Of a stretch of 64,000 nt of DNA, positions 46,220 through 53,284 are shown in pieces. A program made the position numbers and the translations under genes. The DNA is from Homoserinimonas sp. OAct 916 (GTDB taxonomy: Bacteria > Actinomycetota > Actinomycetes > Actinomycetales > Microbacteriaceae). Each line of letters opens with the position of its first letter. The stretch's first letter is position 1. The notes beneath the pieces are model-generated. The model was not told where the DNA came from. It ran no database searches and saw only the letters and a list, made by a program, of their open reading frames with translations. The stretch covers positions 124,001 to 188,000 of the forward strand of contig NZ_QJHB01000003.1 of the NCBI RefSeq assembly GCF_003260275.1. The letters run 5' to 3'.

Positions 46220-46873
46220 GTGACGTTCCTTTCTGCGCTGAGTGTGATCGTGGGGGCCTTGGGGCTCGCTGCGGGGGTGATCGCCTATTTTCGGGCGCAA
46301 TCTGCAGAGCAGGAAGCGCAGAAGGCCGTGCAGTACGCGCTCGCCCAGTCGGCGGAGGCACTTGCCCGTGCGTCCGATGCGGTTGGCCGGTCACAAGCGG
46401 CGTCTGCGGCCGCCGCCGGTGTGGCCCGGCAGGCCGGCGACCTGGCTGATGTGGCCCAGTTGGCCGATCGCAAGGCTGATCGGGCGCTGCAGGCCTCGGA
46501 TGAGGCGCTGACGCGTTCGGGCGCCGCCATGCAGGGGATCACCGCCGTGGTGAAGCGGGTGGATGAATCAGGTCAAGCCCGACTCGAGGCGGGCGTCGTT
46601 CGCTGGGAGTGCGAGCAGGTCAAGAAATCGCTCTGGGTGGCGCGCAACGTCGGCACCCTCGTGGCGCGTACAGCTCTCCTGAGTGATGCGACCGAGCCGC
46701 CGAAGCCGATTCGCCCCGAAGAGGTCATCCCGCGCGATGTGGCACCCGGTGATCACCTCCAGTTCCAGGCCTTCCCCGAGAAGGGCGTGCGCTCGCCACG
46801 GGTCAGGCTGGCGTGGAAGGTCGACGGCGATCCGGCCATGCACTCCCAGGAGTTGACGCTCATCATCGAGTGA
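46220..46873 (+). CDS. Hypothetical membrane protein with a coiled coil
   Basis: 217 aa, not recognised. One N-terminal span (LSALSVIVGALGLAAGVIAYF) followed by an Ala/Gln/Asp-rich helix of ~100 residues (ASDAVGRSQAASAAAAGVARQAGDLADVAQLADRKADRAL), predicted coiled coil, and a beta-rich C-terminal domain (WECEQVKKSLWVARNVGTLV ... RVRLAWKVDGDPAMHSQELTLII). The layout suggests a membrane-tethered stalk with a globular head. Isolated transcription unit with a leaderless-type promoter. Confidence 0.75.
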   Translation: MTFLSALSVIVGALGLAAGVIAYFRAQSAEQEAQKAVQYALAQSAEALARASDAVGRSQAASAAAAGVARQAGDLADVAQLADRKADRALQASDEALTRSGAAMQGITAVVKRVDESGQARLEAGVVRWECEQVKKSLWVARNVGTLVARTALLSDATEPPKPIRPEEVIPRDVAPGDHLQFQAFPEKGVRSPRVRLAWKVDGDPAMHSQELTLIIE

Positions 46874-46982
46874 AACCGGGCTGTTGGGCGAATGACGCCC
46901 GGCTGATGCCTGAGTGACGAGCCGCCGGTGTCCGGGTGCCACCCGAGCGATCAGGCCGGCTCGGTCTCGAACCGTGGCCGAA

Positions 46983-47582
46983 CTACGAGACGGCCGAGAC
47001 CGCCGGCTCTTTTGGCGGCATCAGACTGTTGATCCCGATTCCGGTTGCCCTCGCCAGTTCGATGACGGTTGCCGCTCCGTGCCGCTTCGCCGCGTGCACC
47101 ATGATCGCAGCGCAGGCTTCGGCATCGGCCAACGCATCGTGGTGGGCGAAATCCTCGAACCCGGCGGCCATCGCCGCCACCGGCAGGCGGTAGGAGTCCA
47201 GCTCGTAGGTCTTGCGCGCGACCTGCAGGCTGCAGACATAGGCGAGGTCGGGGCAGAGAACGGATGCCGCGGTGCACGACGCCCGGATCACACTCATGTC
47301 GAAGCTGGCATTGTGTGCCACGAGGTGGTCGCCGTCTGCGAAGGCGACCAGATCAGGAAACTGCTCGGCCCAGCTCGGGGCATCCGTCACATCGGCCGCG
47401 GTGATTCCGTGGATGCGGGTGTTCCACTCCAGAAACTCGTCGAAACCCGCCTGGGGCCGGATCAGCCAGCCGGCCCGGTCGACCACCACTCCGTTGTGCA
47501 CTTTCACCAGGCCCACCGAACAGGCAGACTCCCTGGCAGAGTTTGCGGTCTCGAAGTCGATGGCGGTGAAATTCAATGGCAC
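46983..47582 (-). CDS. DnaQ-like DEDDh 3'-5' exonuclease
   Basis: 199 aa. ExoI TAIDFETAN, ExoII LVAHNASFDMSVIR, ExoIII HHDALADAEACA with the DEDDh histidine: a DNA polymerase III epsilon-like exonuclease. Stand-alone, not the replicative epsilon by context. Divergent from ychF, 75 bp apart. Confidence 0.9.
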   Translation of the reverse strand: MPLNFTAIDFETANSARESACSVGLVKVHNGVVVDRAGWLIRPQAGFDEFLEWNTRIHGITAADVTDAPSWAEQFPDLVAFADGDHLVAHNASFDMSVIRASCTAASVLCPDLAYVCSLQVARKTYELDSYRLPVAAMAAGFEDFAHHDALADAEACAAIMVHAAKRHGAATVIELARATGIGINSLMPPKEPAVSAVS

Positions 47583-47657
47583 TGATTCATCGTCTCACGC
47601 GGCCGCTGGGAAGCCGCGCCATCGGCCGGGGCGGTCAACCAAGTACCATTGACCAAC

Positions 47658-48731
47658 GTGGCCCTTACTATTGCAATCGTCGGACTCCCCAATGTGGGCA
47701 AGTCAACCCTGTTCAACGCCCTCACCAAGAACACCGTGCTCGCCGCGAACTACCCGTTCGCCACGATCGAGCCGAACGTGGGCGTGGTGACGCTGCCGGA
47801 TGAACGACTCAACACGCTGGCCGAGATCTTCGGCAGTGAGCGCATCCTGCCCGCTCCGGTGTCGTTTGTCGACATCGCCGGCATCGTGCGCGGCGCGAGC
47901 GAGGGGGAGGGGCTCGGCAACAAGTTCCTCGCGAACATTCGTGAGGCCGACGCCATCGCGCAGGTCATCCGCGGCTTCGACGACCCCGACGTGGTGCATG
48001 TCGACGGCAAGGTCGATGCGGCCAGCGACATGGAGACCATCAACACCGAGCTGATCCTGGCCGACCTGCAGACCCTCGAGCGGGCCGTGGCACGCCTGGA
48101 GAAGGAGTTGAAGGGCAAGAAGGTCGAGCCGATCGTCGTGGCAACCGCGAAAGAGGCGCAGGCGTTCCTGGACACCGGCAAGCCGCTGTCCAGCTCAGAC
48201 ATCGACCTCACCCCGATCAAGGATCTCGGGTTGCTCACCGCGAAGCCGTTCATCTACGTGTTCAACGTTGACGAGGCTGTGCTGACGGATGACGCGAAGA
48301 AGGCCGCCTTGGCCGCCCTTGTCGCCCCGGCCGAGGCGATCTTCCTCGACGCCAAGCTCGAGAGCGAACTGATCGACCTTGATGCCGCAGATGCCGCAGA
48401 GTTGCTGGAGTCGACCGGCCAGACCGAGAGCGGGCTCGACCAACTCGCCCGAATCGGCTTCGACACGCTCGGGCTGCAGACCTACCTCACGGCGGGACCG
48501 AAAGAGGCCAGGGCCTGGACGATCCACAAGGGCTGGACCGCGCCTCAAGCAGCCGGGGTCATCCATACCGACTTCCAAAAGGGCTTCATCAAGGCCGAGG
48601 TCATCTCGTTCGACGACTTGGTCGCCACCGGCTCGGTGCACGAGGCGCGCGCCCACGGCAAGGCTCGCATGGAAGGCAAGGACTACGTCATGAAGGACGG
48701 CGACGTCGTGGAGTTCCGCTTCAACGTGTAG
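47658..48731 (+). CDS. ychF: Redox-regulated ATPase/GTPase YchF
   Basis: OLA1/YchF-family P-loop ATPase associated with ribosomes and stress. G1 GLPNVGKSTLFNAL, G3 DIAGIVRGASEGEGLGNKFL, TGS-like C-terminus ending MEGKDYVMKDGDVVEFRFNV. 357 aa from GTG 47658; a TACCAT hexamer 8 nt upstream suggests a short or absent leader (TTG 47649 is the alternative). The last 24-27 nt of the gene recur, intact or degenerate, at several places downstream. Confidence 0.97.
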   Translation: MALTIAIVGLPNVGKSTLFNALTKNTVLAANYPFATIEPNVGVVTLPDERLNTLAEIFGSERILPAPVSFVDIAGIVRGASEGEGLGNKFLANIREADAIAQVIRGFDDPDVVHVDGKVDAASDMETINTELILADLQTLERAVARLEKELKGKKVEPIVVATAKEAQAFLDTGKPLSSSDIDLTPIKDLGLLTAKPFIYVFNVDEAVLTDDAKKAALAALVAPAEAIFLDAKLESELIDLDAADAAELLESTGQTESGLDQLARIGFDTLGLQTYLTAGPKEARAWTIHKGWTAPQAAGVIHTDFQKGFIKAEVISFDDLVATGSVHEARAHGKARMEGKDYVMKDGDVVEFRFNV

Positions 48732-48734
48732 TTC
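48708..48734 (+). repeat. ychF-tail repeat, copy A (genuine ychF 3' end)
   Basis: The 24 nt gagttccgcttcaacgtg+tagttc (48711-48734) recur exactly at 51870-51893; 20 nt (48708-48727) recur exactly at 50545-50564. Confidence 0.9.
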
Positions 48735-48819
48735 TCGCTAGCTTCTGGGACGGCCCGGGAGGGACTGCTGTCGATCTAGTTGACTCGGATGAAGGATGGA
48801 GGCGCTGATCGCTAACTAG

Positions 48820-49080
48820 GCAAAGCGGGGCACGCACCTAAGGCAGCGGTCGTTCTTCGCGACGCTGAAGACCGAGTTCTATCACCGCCGGGTCTGGCCG
48901 ACGAAGAAGCAGGCCAAACTCGAGGTCGGCGAATGGATCGAGGACCGCTACAACCGGCGCCGCCGGCACGCCTCACTCGGGCAGGTGACCCCGGTCAGCT
49001 TCGAGCTGCGATACTCAGACCAGACCGCGGAGCTTCAACAAGATGCATAACCCCGTGTCCACGAACCGGGGGCAGGGCCA
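48820..49080 (+). mobile_element. IS3-family insertion sequence remnant (right end)
   Basis: Contains the 3' end of an OrfB transposase and, at 49055-49080, a sequence (GTGTCCACGAACCGGGGGCA...) resembling the terminal inverted repeats of actinobacterial IS3-group elements. No left end, OrfA or most of OrfB is present; the left breakpoint is about 90 bp behind ychF. Confidence 0.7.
48841..49050 (+). pseudogene. IS3-family transposase OrfB, C-terminal fragment
   Basis: Reading frame without start codon: SFFATLKTEFYHRRVWPTKK, then AKLEVGEWIEDRYNRRRRHASLGQVTPVSFE, stop at 49048. This is the end of the DDE integrase core (the ...LKTE...YN..RRH..LG..SP motif, with the catalytic Glu in KTEF). The Asp residues and N-terminus are lost, so it cannot be active. 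Confidence 0.85.
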
Positions 49081-49165
49081 CGTGCAACACAACACCAGCA
49101 TGTTGATTCAGGTCACTCACCACTCTCATCCGCGCGGGCGCCTGTACGGGCGGGCCGCCGTGAGA

Positions 49166-49185
49166 CCGGATCGGTGGCTGAGGCT
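49166..49185 (+). repeat. 20-bp direct repeat flanking the lipoprotein gene, left copy
   Basis: CCGGATCGGTGGCTGAGGCT; its partner at 49883-49902 differs at one base (C for G). They enclose 697 bp with the lipoprotein gene and nothing else. Confidence 0.85.
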
Positions 49186-49279
49186 CGCACGAATGGTGAA
49201 GCTCCCAGAGCGGCGGGCCCGACAGTGCTTCTTGGTAGGGTGGGCGCATGTCCCGTGAGCCAAGCATGGTGATTGAGCG

Positions 49280-49807
49280 ATGAGGCGGGTGTTGTGTGGG
49301 CTTGCCGCAGTGCTTCTTCTTACCGGATGCGGAATCGATGGGCGCGGCGGACTGAGCCCGAGCGAAGCGGCGTCGATGGTCAACGAGATTGATGGTCTCT
49401 CCAATGCGGAGGTCATGTGCGCTGAAACAGCGCCGCGATTCCTTGATGTTGGCGGTACCGCCTTCTGCCAACTCGAGGTCACCGTTGAGGATGGTTATCA
49501 AGTCAAGGGTGCCGCAGAGTTGGCGGAGTTCTTCTTGCAAGTCATTTGGTCGGTTGAAACTCGCAACGAACCGCCCAAGCTCACCGTTACATTGAACCTC
49601 CCGCAGGGCACGAAGTTTGACCCGGTTGCGGCACTGCAAGCGAACGGCTGGGAAACCACTCGTGGCAAGTACGTCGGTGAGCTTTGGGGCGTTTTCGCGC
49701 ACGAGAACGGTTACTTCACGGGGCATACGGAAGCTGCTGAACACTTCGGTTCATGGCCGGGAAAGGTACCGGCAGCGCCACTCGGCCTGCTCACGCTACT
49801 CTCCTGA
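49280..49807 (+). CDS. Putative lipoprotein of unknown function
   Basis: 175 aa with a clear lipoprotein signal: MRRVLCGLAAVLLLTGCG, lipobox LTGC with Cys17 as the acylation site. The mature part has no recognised domain (SPSEAASMVNEIDGLSNAEVMCAETAPRF, a second Cys pair position FCQLEV). Acts on the outer face of the membrane. Lies between 20-bp direct repeats in the mosaic strip, so probably acquired or mobile as a cassette. No SD is obvious before ATG 49280. Confidence 0.75.
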   Translation: MRRVLCGLAAVLLLTGCGIDGRGGLSPSEAASMVNEIDGLSNAEVMCAETAPRFLDVGGTAFCQLEVTVEDGYQVKGAAELAEFFLQVIWSVETRNEPPKLTVTLNLPQGTKFDPVAALQANGWETTRGKYVGELWGVFAHENGYFTGHTEAAEHFGSWPGKVPAAPLGLLTLLS

Positions 49808-49882
49808 GCGAACCTAAACTCGATTCATCGAATGTGCATAACGTAATGGAATCCGTGAAAGCAGAATTTACGCCCTGCTGAT

Positions 49883-49902
49883 CCGGATCGCTGGCTGAGG
49901 CT
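49883..49902 (+). repeat. 20-bp direct repeat flanking the lipoprotein gene, right copy
   Basis: CCGGATCGCTGGCTGAGGCT, 19 of 20 identical to 49166-49185. It is followed by ttaatGTATAGCTC, similar to the sequence around the stop in the degenerate ychF-tail copy at 52859-52870. Confidence 0.8.
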
Positions 49903-49929
49903 TTAATGTATAGCTCTTTGAGTTTCTGA

Positions 49930-49963
49930 GACGGCCCCGTCTGCTTCGGCAGGCGGGGCCGTC
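49930..49963 (+). terminator. Strong terminator with UUCG tetraloop
   Basis: GACGGCCCCGTCTGC (49930-49944), loop TTCG, GCAGGCGGGGCCGTC (49949-49963): 15 bp with one G-T pair, then gttgctt. The stretch before it resembles the sequence just after the ychF stop (cttctgggacggccc), so it may be ychF's original terminator displaced by insertion. Confidence 0.85.
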
Positions 49964-50020
49964 GTTGCTTGAGCGTGCGCATAGAGTCGGGCCATGTTCC
50001 AGAGATATTGGTGAGTCGGT

Positions 50021-50473
50021 GTGCTGGGAATGGCATTCGGATTCACTCTGGGGGCAGCGCTCTTCGGGCTCCTAGTCGCCATCGGGAATCCAGACTGGCG
50101 GTCATACCTGACCGCCGAGGAAGTTGTGCGGTCGGTCGCTTTCTATGGACTGTGCGGGGTGGGCGTTGCGGTCGCTTCCATCGTGGGAAGCGGGATTTCG
50201 ATTGTGGCCGTCGACAGAGGAATCCAGAGGCCGCCGGGCGTCCGTGTCCGTGCCTCCGTGGTCGGTGCCGCAGCCGGAGCTCTTGTGCTCGGAGTCGATG
50301 TTTCTGCGTCGATCGCGCTGGTTGATGGTTCAACATCATAGGCGGCGTTTCAACTGGGAATTACTGCAGTGTTGGCGTTGCTCTCAAGCGTCGCCGCCGC
50401 GGTGTTGGTCTCGCTTCAAGAGAGTCGCTTCCCGCCGAGGCTGAGCGGGGAAAGGGAGTCCGCACCGCTCTGA
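50021..50473 (+). pseudogene. Four-span membrane protein gene interrupted by an in-frame TAG
   Basis: From GTG 50021 a 106-aa frame (three hydrophobic spans: FGFTLGAALFGLLVAIG, VAFYGLCGVGVAVASIVGSGISIV, VVGAAAGALVLGVDVSASIALV) stops at TAG 50339-50341. The same frame then stays open for 43 codons to TGA 50471, reading AAFQLGITAVLALLSSVAAAVLVSL, a fourth span, and a polar tail. The simplest explanation is a nonsense mutation in a ~150-aa membrane protein; a functional 106-aa product is the alternative. No family recognised. Confidence 0.6.
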
Positions 50474-50520
50474 AACTCGGACTTTCCCAGTATGTCGTTG
50501 CGTGCGAACGACCCGCCCCA

Positions 50521-50568
50521 GATGTTATCCGGCTACGGAACGCGGTGGAGTTCCGCTTCAACGTCTGA
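50521..50568 (+). repeat. ychF-tail repeat, copy B
   Basis: Reads DVIRLRNAVEFRFNV-stop; 20 nt exact to the ychF end (50545-50564). The part before it matches copies D and E (cgg..acg/cgt/cgc-aac-g) better than ychF itself. Confidence 0.8.
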
Positions 50569-50586
50569 CTCTCCAGCGGTCTCTCC

Positions 50587-50886
50587 TCACACAGTGAAGT
50601 CGAAGCGGATGTTTTTCGGCATGATGTGGATGGCTTGGAAGTCAGGAGTACCCACCACGTGGTGCACCACATTGGCGGGGACGAGGAAGGTGTCGCCGGG
50701 CCGCAACTCGTGGACGGCATCCGGGAAGGCGATAGTGCACGACCCCTCCAGTATCACCAGCGCCGACTCCAGCGAAGCAGTGTGCTTCGGGAACTCAGCG
50801 CCGTCGGTACCCTCCATCCGCTTGGTCATGAGCACAGCACCATCGAGCAGGTCAACGGTTTTTCTCACAGCTTCCCCTTCCGACAT
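50587..50886 (-). CDS. Small cupin-domain protein
   Basis: 99 aa from ATG 50886 (a longer frame begins at 50946). Single conserved beta-barrel: GAEFPKHTASLESALVILEG, RPGDTFLVPANVVHHVVGTPDFQAIHIMP, matching cupin motif 1 (partially degenerate) and motif 2. Likely a metal-binding sensor, isomerase or dioxygenase-like protein; no more can be said. Single gene in the mosaic strip. Confidence 0.8.
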   Translation of the reverse strand: MSEGEAVRKTVDLLDGAVLMTKRMEGTDGAEFPKHTASLESALVILEGSCTIAFPDAVHELRPGDTFLVPANVVHHVVGTPDFQAIHIMPKNIRFDFTV

Positions 50887-51149
50887 GTTTTCATGATGCC
50901 ACCGAAGACTCGAGGTCAGGAGCGGCTCGTCGAGTCCACTGCACATGACGGAACTTCTCGTAACTCACCATGGTCCGACCGAAAGTGTTCGGAAGCTTCT
51001 CGAGGTTACGATACGCGGCGTCCACCGCTCGCCGCGCACCTCATGACCTGACGCACGGGTTGTGCGCATTCATGTCGTAGGGTGCGGATGTCGACTCAGT
51101 TCGGTGGGCTATCGTGATCGTCGAATCGTTCCTGACCGAGGAGGACAGC

Positions 51150-51521
51150 ATGGAATTGAACATGGCGAAGGGCAACCAGTTCGTCGAGGAGACTCAGTCT
51201 GCAGAGAGTGCGGCGGCGTGGAAGAGGCAATTGGACGAGTTCGCTCCGGGTGCGTCTGACTGGGTGGTCGGTGCGGTGTTCGGGGGCACATACCAGCGCG
51301 AGGGCCTCGAGCTGCGTGATCGCCAGATGCTGAACATGGCGGCGCTCGCGGCCATGGGCGGAACTGAACCGCAGCTGACCGGTCACATCAAGACGGCGGT
51401 AGATGTCGCCCGCATGAGCAAAGAAGAGGTAGCGGAATGCTTCGTGCATCTCATGCCCTACATCGGAGTTCCGAAGACCCTAGCGGCCATGCGCTGCATG
51501 AAAGCTGCGTTCGGGGACTGA
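51150..51521 (+). CDS. Carboxymuconolactone decarboxylase (CMD/AhpD-like) family protein
   Basis: 123 aa. GGTYQREGLELRDRQMLNMAALAAMGGTEPQLTGHIKTAVDVARMSKEEVAECFVHLMPYIGVP is the CMD fold. The CxxC of AhpD peroxidase reductases is absent, so it belongs to the gamma-CMD type (typically decarboxylase or unknown). ATG 51150 has a textbook GAGGAGGA 4 nt upstream; GTG 51114 is disfavoured. Confidence 0.88.
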   Translation: MELNMAKGNQFVEETQSAESAAAWKRQLDEFAPGASDWVVGAVFGGTYQREGLELRDRQMLNMAALAAMGGTEPQLTGHIKTAVDVARMSKEEVAECFVHLMPYIGVPKTLAAMRCMKAAFGD

Positions 51522-51558
51522 CAACGCGCGTCGAAACGCCACCGTCGGGGACTTCGAG

Positions 51559-51890
51559 GTGAACTGGGCCTCAAGAAATCTTGACCCGACGGGGGAAGCA
51601 GCCACCTGGGATGAGAATGCCGACGGTCGGCTCGACAACATCAGCATCTCCTACGGTGCGACCGTGTTGCGTTCGGGGAAATCCGATGAGCACGCTCGTA
51701 CGATTCAACCGTTCCTCGGCCGAGAACGGCCCGCTTCGACAACATCCGACTAAATGCCCTCGCCTCGGCACAGGCGTTCGCCGGGAAGAGTTCTGCCGTT
51801 GAAGCGATTGACGAGCGGAATCGAACTGCTTCAGATTTTGGTCATGCCTTTTGGCAACGGAACGTGGTCGAGTTCCGCTTCAACGTGTAG
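51559..51890 (+). pseudogene. Gene remnant with a ychF-like tail (copy 1)
   Basis: Fragments in two frames: NADGRLDNISISYGATVLRSGKSDEHARTIQPFLG up to a TAA at 51751, and, in another frame, ARFDNIRLNALASAQAFAGKSS then ERNRTASDFGHAFWQRNVVEFRFNV to TAG 51890. The first part is conserved at protein level with the copy at 52601 (DNLRISYGTTVVRAGKSDEYARAIQPFLG), so it once was coding. Family not recognised. Confidence 0.55.
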
Positions 51891-51993
51891 TTCCACACCC
51901 CTGCTGTGGCGAAAACAGGACGGATTCGCCTGGAGCAGACAATTCGTCCTGTTTTCGTTGTCGGGGCCGCGATTTTTCCCTGATTTCGGCACC
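51631..51993. repeat. Mosaic module, copy 1 (~363 bp)
   Basis: Order: ISYG-IQPFLG block (51631-51720), variable part, ychF-tail copy C (51846-51893, 24 nt exact to ychF), ~16 nt, then palindrome R1: CGAAAACAGGACG (51910-51922) with CGTCCTGTTTTCG (51945-51957), 13-bp perfect arms. The same order recurs at 52601-52968. The ISYG blocks differ at 18 of about 90 aligned bases by eye. Confidence 0.8.
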
Positions 51994-52099
51994 TGCGACT
52001 GTCGCAGGTAGAAACCCGACCGCGTGGACGGCTCGGCGTTCAGATCGGAAGGTGCTGTGGCGCGAGCTTATAAACTAGACGAAAACGAGAGGTTTGGAC

Positions 52100-52540
52100 A
52101 TGCGGATTGTGATCGGGGCGCCGGCGAATGGCGCGGCGTTGAAAGACGAGCTGAAAGCACTGCTCGAAGCGGATACGCGCGTCAGCGAAGTCGTGGACTT
52201 GTCGACCGCGGATATCACTTACCCGGCGGTGTCCTTCATGGCGGCGCAGGCCATCCTCGATGGAAAGGCAGATCGGGGAATCCTCGTCTGCGGGACCGGC
52301 ATCGGGACCGCAATCGCAGCGAGCAAGGTCGCTGGGGTGCGGGCCGCGACGGCTCACGACCTGGTGACGGTGCACGGTGCTGTCGAGAACTACAACGCCC
52401 AAGTCCTTTGCATGGGGCAGAACGTCATCACTCCTCCTGCGGCCAAAGCGCTCGTGGACATCTGGTTGGATCTGCGCCATGACCCGTCGAGCGCTTATGG
52501 GCAGAAGCTCGAGGAGATCGCGGCCTACGAGTCGCGCTGA
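52100..52540 (+). CDS. RpiB/LacA/LacB family sugar-phosphate isomerase
   Basis: 146 aa. ILVCGTGIGTAIAASKVAGVRAATAHD and NYNAQVLCMGQNV are the RpiB-family active-site blocks (Cys base in CGTGIG). At the N-terminus the family's usual DHAG motif is replaced by PANG (GAPANGAALKDEL), removing the Asp-His pair, so the substrate may differ from ribose-5-phosphate. GAGAGG 7 nt before ATG 52100. Flanked on both sides by the diverged ~365-bp modules, suggesting a cassette. Alternative TTG 52094. Confidence 0.85.
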   Translation: MRIVIGAPANGAALKDELKALLEADTRVSEVVDLSTADITYPAVSFMAAQAILDGKADRGILVCGTGIGTAIAASKVAGVRAATAHDLVTVHGAVENYNAQVLCMGQNVITPPAAKALVDIWLDLRHDPSSAYGQKLEEIAAYESR

Positions 52541-52600
52541 ATCGCATCAGCGAGTTGATTCGAAAGGGTGCTCGATCGGGTTCAACTTCAACTTCAACTT

Positions 52601-52968
52601 CTCGACAATCTCCGCATCTCGTACGGCACGACTGTGGTGCGTGCAGGAAAATCAGATGAGTACGCTCGCGCGATCCAGCCGTTCCTTGGCGTTGAAGAGC
52701 CAGCATCCACAACGTCTAATTACGCGCACTCACCCCGGCCGCGGTTTTTCGGCGTCAGCCTCACCAGGTCATTCTGGTGTGGGATTCTCGAGCGGAGGCA
52801 AAGGTTTCAGGCAGCCGCCATACAATTCGGCGACGTAACGGGGTGGAGTTCCGATTGAACGTATAGCTCCACGCCCCGCTGTTTCGAGAACAGGGGGAAT
52901 CACGCGAAGGCGGCGATCCGCCCTGTTTTCGTACGCGGAGCTGCGATTCGTCCTGTATTCGGCGCCGG
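52601..52968. repeat. Mosaic module, copy 2 (~368 bp), with gene remnant
   Basis: Same order as 51631-51993: LDNLRISYGTTVVRAGKSD block (52601-52690), variable part, degenerate ychF-tail copy D (TIRRRNGVEFRLNV-stop, 52822-52866), then palindrome R2 with CGAGAACAGGG (52885-52895) and CCCTGTTTTCG (52921-52931). Both copies place the tail about 20 nt before the palindrome. Confidence 0.8.
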
Positions 52969-53108
52969 ATGCGCGGTCAGGGTACGACAGTCACGGGCTT
53001 GGAAACGCGGCACGGCCACCTGTGCATTCGTATCCATATCGGGCGACAACCGCCTCATATATTTCCAGCACGGCCGAAGGGCGGTCGAGATTCGCGGCCC
53101 GGCGGATT

Positions 53109-53193
53109 CGAAAACAGGAGGGATTCGCCTCTAGCGTGCGATCCGACCTGTCATCGCTGGCGGGGCCGCGATTCGTCCTGTTTTCAGCGCCGG
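53109..53193. repeat. ~85-bp palindromic repeat, copy R3
   Basis: CGAAAACAGG (53109-53118), ...CCTGTCATCG (53147-53156), ...ggggccgcgattcgtCCTGTTTTC (to 53185), agcgccgg. R1 (51910-51993) and R2 (52885-52968) have the same three-part order: left arm, CCTGTTTTCG, then ...gcgatt...ttcggc(g)cc. Confidence 0.82.
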
Positions 53194-53284
53194 ATAGGTG
53201 AGACCAGGCGCCGAACGGTGCAGCGAATCCAAGTTGCTCGGAATGCCGGCCAGAGCCAGACTTGAACGCAACTGGATGGAGCCC

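Larger units (their letters stand above)
51522..52099. other. Mosaic gap 1: gene remnant plus palindromic repeat
   Basis: 578 nt. It holds a gene remnant (51559-51890), the first ~365-bp module (51631-51993) and a further small imperfect repeat (cacctgcgac/tgtcgcagg, 51991-52010). The start region of the RpiB-like gene follows. Confidence 0.6.
52541..53284. other. Mosaic gap 2: second module and extra palindrome
   Basis: 744 nt without an intact gene. Contains a hexamer repeat (ttcaacttcaacttcaacttc, 52581-52600 region), the second module (52601-52968) and a third palindromic copy (53109-53193). Nothing else is recognised. Confidence 0.6.

Noticed and set aside
51846-52866. Diversity-generating retroelement: repeated gene tails with variation.
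   Set aside because: No reverse transcriptase ORF, no adenine-specific variation, and the tails include their stop codons and shared non-coding flanks.
51910-53193. Integron attC sites for the palindromic repeats.
   Set aside because: No GTTRRRY/RYYYAAC core boxes in the right places, gene orientation between copies is mixed, and no integron integrase is present.
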